64,000 nucleotides of DNA, from positions 58,356 through 122,355 of the forward strand of contig JAUJPF010000007.1 of assembly GCA_030447275.1 (NCBI GenBank), given 5' to 3'. The notes under the pieces were generated by a model. It saw only the letters and a program-made list of their open reading frames with translations. It did not search any database and was not told the origin of the DNA. A program made the position numbers and the translations under genes. Source of the DNA: Solirubrobacteraceae bacterium. Its GTDB lineage: Bacteria; Actinomycetota; Thermoleophilia; Solirubrobacterales; Solirubrobacteraceae. Shown here piece by piece: positions 9,519 through 17,356 of the stretch; the stretch's first letter is position 1, and each line of letters opens with the position of its first letter.

Positions 9519-9986
9519 CTAGGTCGCCTGACACCGCGCCGGGCGGCCCGGCTGGCGCTGCGGCGTCGCGCCGCGCCGCACTCGCGGCCGTCGGCCGCCG
9601 GTGAGCGCGAGCTCCATGAGCAGGCGGTTGCCGCCGTCGCGCGACCGTCCGTACTCGAGCCGGTCGCAGACCGCCGCCACGAGCGGCAGCGCGAGCGCGG
9701 CATCCTGGTGCGGCGGCGGGGCGTCGTCGTCCACCCGGACCGTGAGCCACTCGCCGTCGGTCGCGGCATGCACCGTCAAGCGCGTGCTCACGGCCGCGGG
9801 GCGCGCGCGCACCACCGCGTCCGCGACGGCCTCCGCGACCGCCAGCGCCACCGGCGCACGGTCGCGCTTCCTCATCCCGTGCCGTGCCGCGAAGGCGGCC
9901 ACGTCCCGCCGGACGGTCTCGATGGCCAGCGGCGTCGCCTGGGATTCCCAGCGCGCCACCGCGACCCCGACCTCGTCGTCAGTCAC
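9519..9986 (-). CDS. RsbW-like ATP-binding (anti-sigma-type) protein
   Basis: 155 residues with a GHKL/HATPase layout: a helical first half, ALAVAEAVADAVV (an N-box-like helix with Glu and Asp but an atypical Asn position), a DDDAPPP turn, and LVAAVCDRLEYGRS..GGNRLLMEL near the end. This matches the serine-kinase/anti-sigma ATPase family that controls sigma factors or anti-anti-sigma proteins. No STAS partner gene is adjacent. The GTG at 9986 has a strong GGGAGGAG site upstream. The N-box is degenerate, so kinase activity is uncertain. Confidence 0.72.
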   Translation of the reverse strand: MTDDEVGVAVARWESQATPLAIETVRRDVAAFAARHGMRKRDRAPVALAVAEAVADAVVRARPAAVSTRLTVHAATDGEWLTVRVDDDAPPPHQDAALALPLVAAVCDRLEYGRSRDGGNRLLMELALTGGRRPRVRRGATPQRQPGRPARCQAT

Positions 9987-10207
9987 GTCCTTCGCTCCTC
10001 CCGCCCGTCTGTCCCACGGCCCTTGGGGACGCGCGACGTCCGAGTCGTCGTCATCCGAGCGCCTGCGGGTCACGCGGGTGCTCCGTGAGCGCGAAGGTAG
10101 CTCGGGACGGGATGGCCGAGCGCCGCCGGGTTCGATTCCGACCAGCGCCCTCCAACCGTCACGGCCGGCGCAGAGAGCGCCGGCCGGACGGATGGTGCGT
10201 CGCGCTT

Positions 10208-10312
10208 CTAGCGCGATGCCAGTGCGCCGCCACAGCTGGGACACGACGAGCGGTGGTTGACACGCTCGGAGTCCCACAGCCGCAGGCAGCTACGGCAGAT
10301 CATGCGGAGCAT
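10208..10312 (-). CDS. 34-residue zinc-ribbon microprotein
   Basis: A very short gene with an excellent ribosome site (AAGGAGGAG) 6-7 bases before the ATG at 10312. The protein has two CxxC knuckles, C6-RS-C9 and C24-PS-C27, separated by 14 residues, the pattern of a minimal treble-clef or rubredoxin-like zinc ribbon. It lies immediately downstream of cspA on the same strand (49 bp gap), so it may be co-transcribed with the cold-shock gene. The function is unknown; a nucleic-acid or ribosome-associated role would fit size and context. The strong ribosome site and dense cysteine pattern argue that it is real. Confidence 0.7.
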   Translation of the reverse strand: MLRMICRSCLRLWDSERVNHRSSCPSCGGALASR

Positions 10313-10361
10313 CGTTGCTCCTCCTTCATGGTGCGCGCAGTGTCGCGCGCAGCGCGGCTCC

Positions 10362-10565
10362 CTAGAGCGGCGTGACGTTGACGGCCTTCGGCCCCTTGTC
10401 CCCAGCCTCGGCGTCGTAGTTGACGCGGGCACCCTCGGCCAGCGACTTGAAGCCGCTCGCGTTGATGCCGCTGTGGTGGACGAACAGGTCCTTGCCCTGG
10501 TCGTCAGGGGTGATGAAGCCGAAGCCCTTGTCGTCGTTGAACCACTTGACGGTTCCGGTTGCCAT
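10362..10565 (-). CDS. cspA: Cold-shock domain protein
   Basis: 67 residues, one OB-fold cold-shock domain. RNP1 (KGFGFIT) and RNP2 (LFVHHSG) are intact, as is the starting GTVKWFN. Binds single-stranded RNA/DNA as an RNA chaperone. The ATG at 10565 follows GAGGAGA. The roughly 120-base region upstream contains direct repeats and a strong hairpin. Length is typical for the family. Confidence 0.96.
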   Translation of the reverse strand: MATGTVKWFNDDKGFGFITPDDQGKDLFVHHSGINASGFKSLAEGARVNYDAEAGDKGPKAVNVTPL

Positions 10566-10623
10566 GCGAGTCTCTCCTCGTGCGTGCCGTGAACTGCGAC
10601 GCGACGGGATCCTCGTGAAAGGC

Positions 10624-10650
10624 AACACTGCGGGCGCTGAACACTGCGGG
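10624..10650. repeat. Paired 11-bp direct repeat upstream of cspA
   Basis: AACACTGCGGG occurs at 10624-10634 and again, exact, at 10640-10650 (16 bp period). On the cspA strand it reads CCCGCAGTGTT twice, 59-85 bases before the start codon. It could be an operator or part of a structured 5' leader. Only the exact repeat is observed. Confidence 0.4.
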
Positions 10651-10651
10651 T

Positions 10652-10674
10652 GGCCGAGCCCGGTTGGCTCGGCC
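10652..10674. terminator. Perfect 9-bp hairpin upstream of cspA
   Basis: GGCCGAGCC, a 5-base loop, then GGCTCGGCC. It is symmetric so could end transcription on either strand. There is no U-tract. It may end a transcript entering from the degraded region at 10690-10877, or shape the cspA leader. Confidence 0.4.
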
Positions 10675-10691
10675 CTGTACCGCAAGCGTAG

Positions 10692-10877
10692 CGCTCCGGG
10701 CGGGTACCGCGCTCAGCGGGTGCGCTTCGTCCGCGTGAGCGTCAGCTTCGCCGTCACGATCGTCTTGCCGGTGAACGCGCCCTGGAGGTGCTCCTGGACG
10801 CCGCGCCGCTGGCCGAGGCGCGGCGGCTCGGCATGACGCGGCTCGCCGACGAGCTGCGCGGTCAGCCGGTCGGGTAG
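10692..10877 (+). pseudogene. Possible C-terminal gene remnant
   Basis: An open stretch of 61 codons without a start codon, bounded upstream by TAG at 10689. Its end (ALEVLLDAAPLAEARRLG, then MTRLADELRG) resembles the C-terminal helical repeats of LuxR-type ATPase or cyclase regulators common in this group. On the opposite strand another fragment ends at 10713 with TGKTIVTAKLTLTRTK, typical of tails of secreted repeat proteins. Both look like debris, and only weak support exists for either. Confidence 0.25.
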
Positions 10878-11302
10878 CGCAGGCCGATCGAGCCGGCACG
10901 GGTCGAGGTAGCCGGTGTCGTCGCGTACGACGGCATGCGCTCGAGCGGCCGCCGGGCGTGCTGGCGGTAGAGCGAGGGCACGACCCCGTAGTGGCGCTGG
11001 AAGGCCTTGGCGAACTGGGCGGCCTGCCGGTAGCCGACCCGGCGCGCCACCGCTCGCACCGTCAGGGGCTGCGGTCCCGCGAGCAGCTCGGCCGCGCGGC
11101 GCATCCGGACCTCGCACAGCACGGTGCGGAACGGCGCGCCGTAGGCCTCCTTGAACACGCGCTGGAGGTGGCGCCGCGACGTCGCGATGCGGGCGGCGAC
11201 GTCGTCGAGCTCGAGCGGGGTCGCGTACTCGGCCTCGATGATCTCCATGGCGTCGCGGAGGATCTCGCCGCGGCTCTGCAGGGTGGTGTCGCGGGGTGGC
11301 AT
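10862..11302 (-). CDS. AraC-type HTH regulator, DNA-binding domain only
   Basis: 146 residues with two helix-turn-helix units: DDVAARIATSRRHLQRVFKEAYG and VRAVARRVGYRQAAQFAKAFQRHYGVVPSLYR, the AraC signature. No effector-binding domain precedes them, so it resembles the SoxS/MarA short type. It sits upstream of and divergent from the ECF sigma operon at 11392 (89 bp apart). GGAG lies directly against the ATG at 11302, which is unusually close. Confidence 0.88.
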   Translation of the reverse strand: MPPRDTTLQSRGEILRDAMEIIEAEYATPLELDDVAARIATSRRHLQRVFKEAYGAPFRTVLCEVRMRRAAELLAGPQPLTVRAVARRVGYRQAAQFAKAFQRHYGVVPSLYRQHARRPLERMPSYATTPATSTRAGSIGLRYPTG

Positions 11303-11391
11303 CTCCTGCGAAGACGCAGCCGGCGCGCCGGTTGTTACAGATCCGCGTAACCCGTGGAGGCGGCCGGTCGTCCTAGTAGCGTGCCCGCGCC

Positions 11392-11946
11392 GTGGAGAGC
11401 GACGACGACCTGGTCCGCCGCACCCTCGAGGGCGACCTGCGCGCGTTCGAGGGGCTGGTCACCCGGCACGAGCCCGTCGTGCGCCGGGTGGCGGCGCGCA
11501 TCGTCGGTCGCGACGAGGCGCAGGACGTGAGCCAGGACGCGCTCCTGCGCGCGTTCCACCGCCTGCCCCGCTATCGCGGCGACGGCGCCTTCCGCCCGTG
11601 GCTGCTCCAGATCACCCACAACACGGCGATCTCTGCGCTGCGCCGGCGCAGGGAGGAGGCCGAGGACGAGGCGGCGCTCGACGAGCGGCCGAGCGGCGCG
11701 GCGGTCCCCGCCGACCGGCTCGAGCAGCGCGAGCGGGTCGAGCGGCTCGAGGCGAAGCTCGCGCTGCTGCGCCCGGAGCACCGCTCGGTGCTCGTGCTCC
11801 GCGACGTCGAGGGGCTCAGCTACGACGACGTCGCCCGCGTGACCGACATGCCGCTGGGCAGCGTCAAGGGGCGGCTGCACCGCGCGCGCTCGGAGCTGAT
11901 CGAGCTGCTGAGGGCCAACACCTACGACTGGGAGCTGCCGCGATGA
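11392..11946 (+). CDS. ECF-type RNA polymerase sigma factor
   Basis: 184 residues. Region 2 includes FEGLVTRHEPVVRRVAARIVG and DVSQDALLRAFHRLPRYRG..FRPWLLQITHNTA. Region 4 includes LRPEHRSVLVLRDVEGLSYDDVA and LGSVKGRLHRARSEL, the helix-turn-helix for the -35 element. Directs transcription of a small regulon. The GTG at 11392 starts the gene; no clear ribosome site is seen, so the mRNA may be leaderless. Its stop overlaps the next start, so it is coupled to the 73-residue ORF. Confidence 0.93.
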   Translation: MESDDDLVRRTLEGDLRAFEGLVTRHEPVVRRVAARIVGRDEAQDVSQDALLRAFHRLPRYRGDGAFRPWLLQITHNTAISALRRRREEAEDEAALDERPSGAAVPADRLEQRERVERLEAKLALLRPEHRSVLVLRDVEGLSYDDVARVTDMPLGSVKGRLHRARSELIELLRANTYDWELPR

Positions 11947-12164
11947 GCGGACCCGACGAGCTGACGCCCGCCGAGGCGCGCGTCACCGACCTGCTGCACC
12001 AGCTCGCGGCGCCCGCGCCGGGGCCGCCGGGCACCGCGCTCGTGCGGCACGTCGTGCGGACCGCGCGCTGGCAGCGCACGGTGCGCAGCGCGCTGTCGGC
12101 GGCCGGGAACGTCGTCGCCGCCGTGGCCGACGGGCTGGCCGTGCTCCTGCGGAGGCGCGGATGA
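11943..12164 (+). CDS. 73-residue protein coupled to ECF sigma gene
   Basis: Not recognised. The ATG at 11943 overlaps the sigma stop and its own stop overlaps the next ATG (12161), giving a three-gene coupled operon. The sequence starts MSGPDELTPAEARVTDLLHQLAAPAPGPPGT and ends in an amphipathic to hydrophobic helix (SAAGNVVAAVADGLAVLL) before RRRG. Position suggests an anti-sigma or membrane-tethering role, but the zinc-binding HxxxCxxC motif of the common anti-sigma family is absent. Confidence 0.6.
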   Translation: MSGPDELTPAEARVTDLLHQLAAPAPGPPGTALVRHVVRTARWQRTVRSALSAAGNVVAAVADGLAVLLRRRG

Positions 12165-12967
12165 CCGCGGTGACGGCGACGATCCTCGACGCCGCCGGCG
12201 ACGCGCTCGGCGGGTTCCTCCCGCGGCTCGGCGGTGCGCTCGCGCTGCTGTTCGTCGGGCTGCTCGTGGCGCGCCTGGTGGCGCGCGGCGTCGAGCGTGC
12301 GCTGCGCGCCGTCGGCGCCGACGACCTGGCCGAGAGCAGCGGCGTGCACCGCGCGATCGATCGCGTCGGCCTTCCGCTGCCCGCGTCGGCGCTCGCGCGC
12401 CGGGTGGTCCGCATCACGCTCGTCGCCGTCGTCGTCTTCGCCGCGCTGTCGCTCCTCGGCCTCCAGTTCCTCTCGGCGACGCTCAACGAGGCGATCCTCT
12501 TCATCCCGCGCATCGTCGCCGCCGGGCTGCTCCTGCTCGCCGGCGCCGTCCTCGCCGAGCTCGTGCGCGACCGCGTCAACCGGCTGACCGAGCAGATGGA
12601 CCTCGCGCTCCCGCTCGGGCAGCTCGTCGGCCTCGTGGTGCTCGGCGTCGTCGCGCTGACCGCCGCGGCGCAGGTCGGCGTGCCGACCGGGGTGCTGACG
12701 ATGCTGCTGGCGATCCTCGTCGCGGCGGCCGCGGCGAGCGTCGCGCTCGCGTTCGGCCTCGGCGGCCGCGACGCGGCGCGCGCGATCAGCGCGGGGCGCT
12801 ACGTGCGCGGCGGCTTCTCGGTCGGCCAGACGATCGAGGTCGACGACGTCCGCGGCGAGATCACCGCGCTCGACCAGACCGCGGTCGTCGTGCGGACGCC
12901 GGCGGGCGCCACCGTCCGGATCCCGAACCACCACCTGCTCGACCGCCCGGTCACGGTCCACGGCTGA
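12161..12967 (+). CDS. MscS-type mechanosensitive channel family protein
   Basis: 268 residues. Several transmembrane helices: about 20-42, 85-108, 120-142 and 160-195, the last Ala/Gly-rich like the pore helix TM3. After it come FGLGGRDAARAISAGRYVRGGFSVGQTIEVDDVRGEI and the beta domain ending VRIPNHHLLDRPV. This is the small form of the MscS family and would open on membrane tension. Being translated with an ECF sigma suggests an envelope-stress regulon. Its 3' end overlaps the convergent desaturase gene by 17 bases. Confidence 0.83.
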   Translation: MTAVTATILDAAGDALGGFLPRLGGALALLFVGLLVARLVARGVERALRAVGADDLAESSGVHRAIDRVGLPLPASALARRVVRITLVAVVVFAALSLLGLQFLSATLNEAILFIPRIVAAGLLLLAGAVLAELVRDRVNRLTEQMDLALPLGQLVGLVVLGVVALTAAAQVGVPTGVLTMLLAILVAAAAASVALAFGLGGRDAARAISAGRYVRGGFSVGQTIEVDDVRGEITALDQTAVVVRTPAGATVRIPNHHLLDRPVTVHG

Positions 12968-13925
12968 GCACGAGCTTGCTGCGCTGCTCGTCGGGCGCGA
13001 TGCGGACGACGTTCCACGCGAGCCCGACGCGCTCCATCCCCCGGACCAGCAGCCCGATCAGGTCGAGCTCGCGCCGGCGCAGGCCGTGGCTCGCCGACCG
13101 CGGGAACGCGTGGTGGTTGTGGTGCCACGAGTCGCCGAAGGTGATCGGCGCCAGCCACCAGACGTTGGTCGAGCGGTCCTTCGTGTCGAACCGGCGCCGG
13201 CCGTGCCAGTGGCCGAGCGAGTTCACGCTCCACGTCACGTGGTGCAGGAGGAAGATCCGGACGAGGCCGCCCCAGAGCAGCGCGGTCAGGCCGCCCGACA
13301 GCCGGCCGGTCAGCGCGACGCCCAGCGCGAACGGGATCGCGAGGCCGAGCGCGACGATCGGCAGGAAGAGCCGGCTGATCCTGAGGATCGCGCGGTCGCG
13401 CAGCAGGTCCTTCGCGTAGCGCAGCGGGTCCGAGGCCTTGTGGCCGTCGACCAGCCAGCCCGCGTGCGCGTGCCACAGCCCCCTGAGCTGCCCGAGGACG
13501 CCGGGCCCGGCGTGCGTGTGCGGGCTGTGCGGGTCGCCGTCCTCGTCGGCGAACGCGTGGTGCCTGCGGTGGTCGGCCACCCAAACGAGCGGCGGACCCT
13601 CGACGGCCATGGAGCCGAGCACCGCCAGCCCGCTGCGGATGAACGGGCGCGTCTCGAACGAGCGGTGCGTCAGCAGGCGATGGAAGCCCATCGCGACGCC
13701 GAGCGCGGTGGCCACGTACATGACGGCGAGCACGGCGAGGTCGCTCCACGACACGAGCTCGTTCCAGGTGAGCCACACGGCGCCGACGACCGCGGCGAAC
13801 GGGATCGTCACGGCGGCCAGGTTGAACGCGCGCTCGGAGAACGTCAGTGGCCCGAGCGAGAACCCGGCCGCCTCGGCGCTGCGGCCGGTCAGCGCCTCGA
13901 TCGCCGGCGAGCCGCCCTCGGTCAT
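12951..13925 (-). CDS. Membrane acyl-CoA/acyl-lipid delta-9-type desaturase
   Basis: 324 residues. Three histidine boxes bind the diiron centre: HRLLTH, HRRHH and HNHHH. Hydrophobic segments flank them at about residues 36-80 and 180-235. The enzyme puts a cis double bond into an acyl chain. It is last in a minus-strand group with FAAL, ACP and C domain, and its ATG overlaps the FAAL stop (13922-13925). Context suggests that it tailors the acyl chain carried by the ACP rather than bulk membrane lipid; a double bond is also the substrate needed by the cyclopropane synthase at 17357. Confidence 0.92.
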   Translation of the reverse strand: MTEGGSPAIEALTGRSAEAAGFSLGPLTFSERAFNLAAVTIPFAAVVGAVWLTWNELVSWSDLAVLAVMYVATALGVAMGFHRLLTHRSFETRPFIRSGLAVLGSMAVEGPPLVWVADHRRHHAFADEDGDPHSPHTHAGPGVLGQLRGLWHAHAGWLVDGHKASDPLRYAKDLLRDRAILRISRLFLPIVALGLAIPFALGVALTGRLSGGLTALLWGGLVRIFLLHHVTWSVNSLGHWHGRRRFDTKDRSTNVWWLAPITFGDSWHHNHHAFPRSASHGLRRRELDLIGLLVRGMERVGLAWNVVRIAPDEQRSKLVLSRGP

Positions 13926-15580
13926 CAGTCGAACCGGACCCGGGCCACCGGGTCGAGGTCGGGGCTTCCGGCGAGCCGGCGCGCGCGGTAGCGCTGGATC
14001 TTGCCGCTCGCGGTCTTCGGCAGGGAGTCGCGGACGACGAACACCACCTCGCTCGTGCCGAGCCCGCTGCGCTCGGCCACGACCGCGCGCAGGCGCAGCG
14101 CGACCTCGTCGTAGTCGCTGCGCTCGCGGTCGGGCTCGGCGAGGACGACGAGGCGGGAGCGGTCGCCGTCGAGCATCTCGAGCAGGACGCAGTTGCCCCG
14201 CCGCACGCCGTCCTCGCTGCCGAGGACGGTCTCGAGCTCGCTCGCGTAGACGTTGCGCCCGCCCATCGTGATGACGTCGTCCTTGCGCCCGACGACGTAC
14301 AGCTCGCCGTCGCGGAGGAAGCCGAGGTCGCCGGTCCACAGCTCGCCGTCCCGGAACGCCGTCGCGGTGCGCTCCGGCGCCGCCGCGTACCCCGAGGCCA
14401 GGCACGGCGAGCGGACGCAGATCTCGCCGACCCCCGCCGTGCCGGCGCCGTCGATCCGCACCTCGACGCCCTCCAGCGGGACGCCGCACGAGACGAGCCG
14501 CGTGGGGGCGTCGTCGACCGGCTCGCGCACCTCGCCGGCGCGCAGGGCGGCGGCGTCGACCTCGATCGCGTGCGGCTCGGCCGCCGGAGCGGTCGTCGTG
14601 ACGGCGAGCGTCGCCTCGGCCAGGCCGTACGCGGGCGTGAGCGTCTCGAAGGTCAGGCCGTAGCGCGACAGCGCGCCCGCCGCGTCCTCGAGCGCCGACA
14701 GCTCGATCCGGTCCGAGCCGATGATGCAGGCGCGCAGCGGGAAGGTGCCGATCTCCTCCGGGCGCCGCGCCGCCGCGCGCGCGGCGATCCGCAGGCCGAA
14801 GTTCGGGGTCACCGTGAACGTGGCCTGCCAGTCGGCGCAGTCGCGCATCCACGTCCGGGCGTTGCCGAGGAAGCGCTGTGGCGTGCCGACCCTGAGCTCC
14901 ATCCCCCGCATCCAGCCCATGAGCAGGGCTCCGAACAGCCCCATGTCGTGGGAGAGCGGCAGCCAGAACGCGCCGCGGTCGCCCTTGTCGATCCCGAGCG
15001 CGGAGCCGAGGAGGTCGATGTGGGTGACGATCGCCCGCGCGGAGAGGACGCAGCCCTTCGGCGACGTCGTGCTGCCCGACGAGTACTGGATGAGCGCGAC
15101 GTCCTCGCCGGCCGGCGGGGTGTGCTCGACGGCGCCGCCGGCCGGCAGCGACTCGTAGCTGCGCACGTCCACGCCGTCCGGCACCGCCGACTCGAGCGCG
15201 GCGACGAACTCGGGGTCGACCAGCAGCAGCCGCGCGCCCGCCTGCTGCGCGAGGTCTCCGAGCTGCCCGGCGTAGGCGTCGAGCGGCATCCCGCGCGCCG
15301 GCGTGGGCAGCGACACCGGCACGCCGCCGGCCATCCACGTCCCGAGCAGGCCGGTGCACGCGCCGAAGGAGTTCGTCAGGACCGCCGCGACCCGCGTCCC
15401 CTTCTCCACGCCGAGGGCCCGCAGACCGGCGGCGACGCGCTCCGCGGTCCCGGCGGTGCGGTCCCAGCTCGCGGCGACGAAGCGCTCGCCGTCCCACACC
15501 TCCATCGACGTCGCCGGGGCCCCGAGCGCCTCGGTGAGCGGCACCGTCGCCGCGCGCGAGGCTGCGGCCGCCGCCTCCAT
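13925..15580 (-). CDS. Fatty acyl-AMP ligase (FAAL-type AMP-binding enzyme)
   Basis: 551 residues of the ANL superfamily. The P-loop YSSGSTTSPKG is at residues 166-176, followed by PLSHDMGLFGALL, and the family motif TPAYGLAEATLAVT. The C-terminal lysine region PKTASGKIQRYRAR is intact. These features match FAALs, which make acyl-AMP and pass the acyl group to an ACP rather than CoA. The FAAL-specific insertion was not verified by alignment. The gene for an ACP lies 2 bases upstream on the same strand, which supports acyl-ACP loading as its job. Confidence 0.87.
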   Translation of the reverse strand: MEAAAAASRAATVPLTEALGAPATSMEVWDGERFVAASWDRTAGTAERVAAGLRALGVEKGTRVAAVLTNSFGACTGLLGTWMAGGVPVSLPTPARGMPLDAYAGQLGDLAQQAGARLLLVDPEFVAALESAVPDGVDVRSYESLPAGGAVEHTPPAGEDVALIQYSSGSTTSPKGCVLSARAIVTHIDLLGSALGIDKGDRGAFWLPLSHDMGLFGALLMGWMRGMELRVGTPQRFLGNARTWMRDCADWQATFTVTPNFGLRIAARAAARRPEEIGTFPLRACIIGSDRIELSALEDAAGALSRYGLTFETLTPAYGLAEATLAVTTTAPAAEPHAIEVDAAALRAGEVREPVDDAPTRLVSCGVPLEGVEVRIDGAGTAGVGEICVRSPCLASGYAAAPERTATAFRDGELWTGDLGFLRDGELYVVGRKDDVITMGGRNVYASELETVLGSEDGVRRGNCVLLEMLDGDRSRLVVLAEPDRERSDYDEVALRLRAVVAERSGLGTSEVVFVVRDSLPKTASGKIQRYRARRLAGSPDLDPVARVRFD

Positions 15581-15582
15581 CG

Positions 15583-15834
15583 CTACAGCGGACGCAGCCG
15601 GACGAGGTCGGACACGACCTCGACGCCTTCGGCGGACTGCTGGTCGAGCTCGACGCCGGCGACGTCCTCCAGCTCGAGGAAGATCTCGGCGACCTCGAGG
15701 CTGTCCAGACCGAGGTCGCGGAACCGCGTCTCGGGGGTGATCTCGACGTCCTGCGACCGGATGCGGCTGATGGCGGTCTGCGTGACCTCCACCACCTGAT
15801 CGACGGTCAGACCGGCTGTGGCTGTCTGCTCCAT
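15583..15834 (-). CDS. Acyl carrier protein
   Basis: 83 residues. The motif LGLDSLEVAE carries the phosphopantetheine-accepting Ser45. Acidic helices II and III follow (IFLELEDVAGVELD). A stand-alone carrier between FAAL and C-domain genes, so it is most likely the shuttle for the fatty acyl group. No ketosynthase neighbours it, so it is not the housekeeping fatty-acid ACP. The start is the ATG at 15834. Confidence 0.92.
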   Translation of the reverse strand: MEQTATAGLTVDQVVEVTQTAISRIRSQDVEITPETRFRDLGLDSLEVAEIFLELEDVAGVELDQQSAEGVEVVSDLVRLRPL

Positions 15835-15884
15835 TGGATCCCGCCTGAGAGAGACTGAGTGATCGCCGGAAGTCTTAGCAGAAG

Positions 15885-17327
15885 TCAGACTCCTGCGCGC
15901 GCAGCGAGCAGATCCACCTCCCGCTCGACGCTGCGCAGGCCGACCGCCGGGATGTCGCGGGCGCGGACCGGGCCGAAGCCGCTCGCCCACTCGCCGGGCG
16001 CCAGCCGCTCGAGCCGCGCCAGCTCGGAGATCCGCAGCTCGGGCTGCCGGCACAGCGCGTCGAGCGCCTCGACCCAGCGCGCCGCGAAGTCGAGGACGGT
16101 CGCCTCGCGGAACGCGTCGGCGTTGTACTCGAACAGCGCCACGAGGCTGCGCCGCCGCTCGCCCGGCGACCGCCGCTGGCCGAACGAGACCAGCAGGTCG
16201 TACTTCGTGTGGACGTTCCACAGCGGCACCAGCTCGCTCGTCAGGCCGTCGAAGCCGGGGATCGCCCCGTGCGCGCTCTGCATCTGGGCGAGCGTGTCGA
16301 AGAGGCCGGAGAACGACGCCGTGTCGAGGATCTCGGCCATGACGCGGTCGAGCGGGACGTCCTGGTTGGCATGGCCGCTGCGGAGCGCCGCGCGAACCCG
16401 GGGGACGACGTCGCCGAGCGTGGGATCGTCGCGGAGGTCGGCCCGCAGCGGGACGGTGTTCACGAACAGCCCGATGGTCTCGCGCCACTCGCTGTGGCGC
16501 CGGCCGACGAACGGGCAGCCGATGACGACGTCGCCCCGGCCGCTCGCCACGGCGAGCGCCGCCTCGTAGGCGGCGAGCAGGACGGCGAACGGCAGCGCGC
16601 GGTAGCGCGACGCCGTCTGCTTGACGAGCCGGCTGGACTCGACGGTCAGCGTCACCGCCGCGAGTGCGACCGGGTGCGGCGGCTCGCCCGCGTCGCCGTC
16701 GCGCGGCAGCGTCGGGCCCGGCTCGACGTCGCGCAGCTCCTCGCGCCAGTGGTCGAGCTGCCCATCCCACGCGCCCGACGCGAGCGTCTCGCCCTGCCAT
16801 GCCGCGAAGTCGGCGTACGTCCGCGCGGGCACTTGCGCCAGGGGGCTGGGGAGCCCGGCTGCGTACGCGTTGTAGAGCGCCGCGAGCTGCCCGAAGAAGA
16901 CGTTGAACGACCAGCCGTCGAAGACGGAGTGGTGGAAGACGAGGCCGAGGCTGGCCAGGGGCGCGGAGCGGACGAGCAGCGCCCGGAACACGGCCTCCGA
17001 GAGGTCGAACGGCGCCGCCGCCTCCGCCCCGAGCGCCGCGTCCGCCGCGTCGCGGCCGCCCTCGGGCAGCGCGCGGAGCGGCAGGCGCCAGCCCGGCGAC
17101 GGCCGCTCGTCGATCCACAGCTCGCCGTCGCGCAGCGCGAACGCCGAGCGCAGGACGCCGTGGCGCTCGACCAGCTCGCGCAGCGCGGCGTCCAGCGCCC
17201 CGACGTCGACGGGTCCCTCGAGGTGGAGCGCGAACCCGATGTTCAGCGCCGCGGAGGCGGGCTGCTGCTGCTGGAGGCGCCAGTGGCGCGTCTGGCCGAC
17301 GGCGGCCCGGTACGAGCGCTTTCGCAT
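15885..17327 (-). CDS. Free-standing NRPS-type condensation domain protein
   Basis: 480 residues spanning one condensation-domain fold. The catalytic HHxxxDG motif is intact as HHSVFDG at residues 132-138. Other C-domain landmarks include RHGVLRSAF, GCPFVGRRHSEW and IGLFVNTVPLRADL. The protein would transfer the ACP-bound acyl group to an amine or hydroxyl of the partner substrate. There are no adenylation or carrier domains attached and no NRPS module nearby, so the acceptor may be a free small molecule. First gene of the minus arm; it shares a 29-bp intergenic space with the divergent gene at 17357. Confidence 0.9.
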   Translation of the reverse strand: MRKRSYRAAVGQTRHWRLQQQQPASAALNIGFALHLEGPVDVGALDAALRELVERHGVLRSAFALRDGELWIDERPSPGWRLPLRALPEGGRDAADAALGAEAAAPFDLSEAVFRALLVRSAPLASLGLVFHHSVFDGWSFNVFFGQLAALYNAYAAGLPSPLAQVPARTYADFAAWQGETLASGAWDGQLDHWREELRDVEPGPTLPRDGDAGEPPHPVALAAVTLTVESSRLVKQTASRYRALPFAVLLAAYEAALAVASGRGDVVIGCPFVGRRHSEWRETIGLFVNTVPLRADLRDDPTLGDVVPRVRAALRSGHANQDVPLDRVMAEILDTASFSGLFDTLAQMQSAHGAIPGFDGLTSELVPLWNVHTKYDLLVSFGQRRSPGERRRSLVALFEYNADAFREATVLDFAARWVEALDALCRQPELRISELARLERLAPGEWASGFGPVRARDIPAVGLRSVEREVDLLAARAGV

Positions 17328-17349
17328 CCCGAGCGCAACAATGTATCTT
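17321..17349 (+). promoter_or_regulatory. Compact divergent promoter, probably giving a leaderless mRNA
   Basis: On the plus strand TTCGCA (17321-17326), a 17-bp spacer, and TATCTT (17344-17349) form a sigma-70-like pair. Seven bases later comes GTG at 17357, so the transcript would begin at the start codon. On the minus strand TACATT (17345-17340) overlaps the same element and lies 12 bases before the condensation-domain ATG. The two arms of the cluster would therefore compete for, or share, the same few bases. Confidence 0.5.
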
Positions 17350-17356
17350 GTCCGGT

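Noticed and set aside
10085..10165. tRNA-like stretch (GGGATGGCCGAGC ... GGTTCGATTCC)
   Set aside because: The T-stem does not pair (CCGGG against CCGAC) and no acceptor stem or anticodon arm can be formed.
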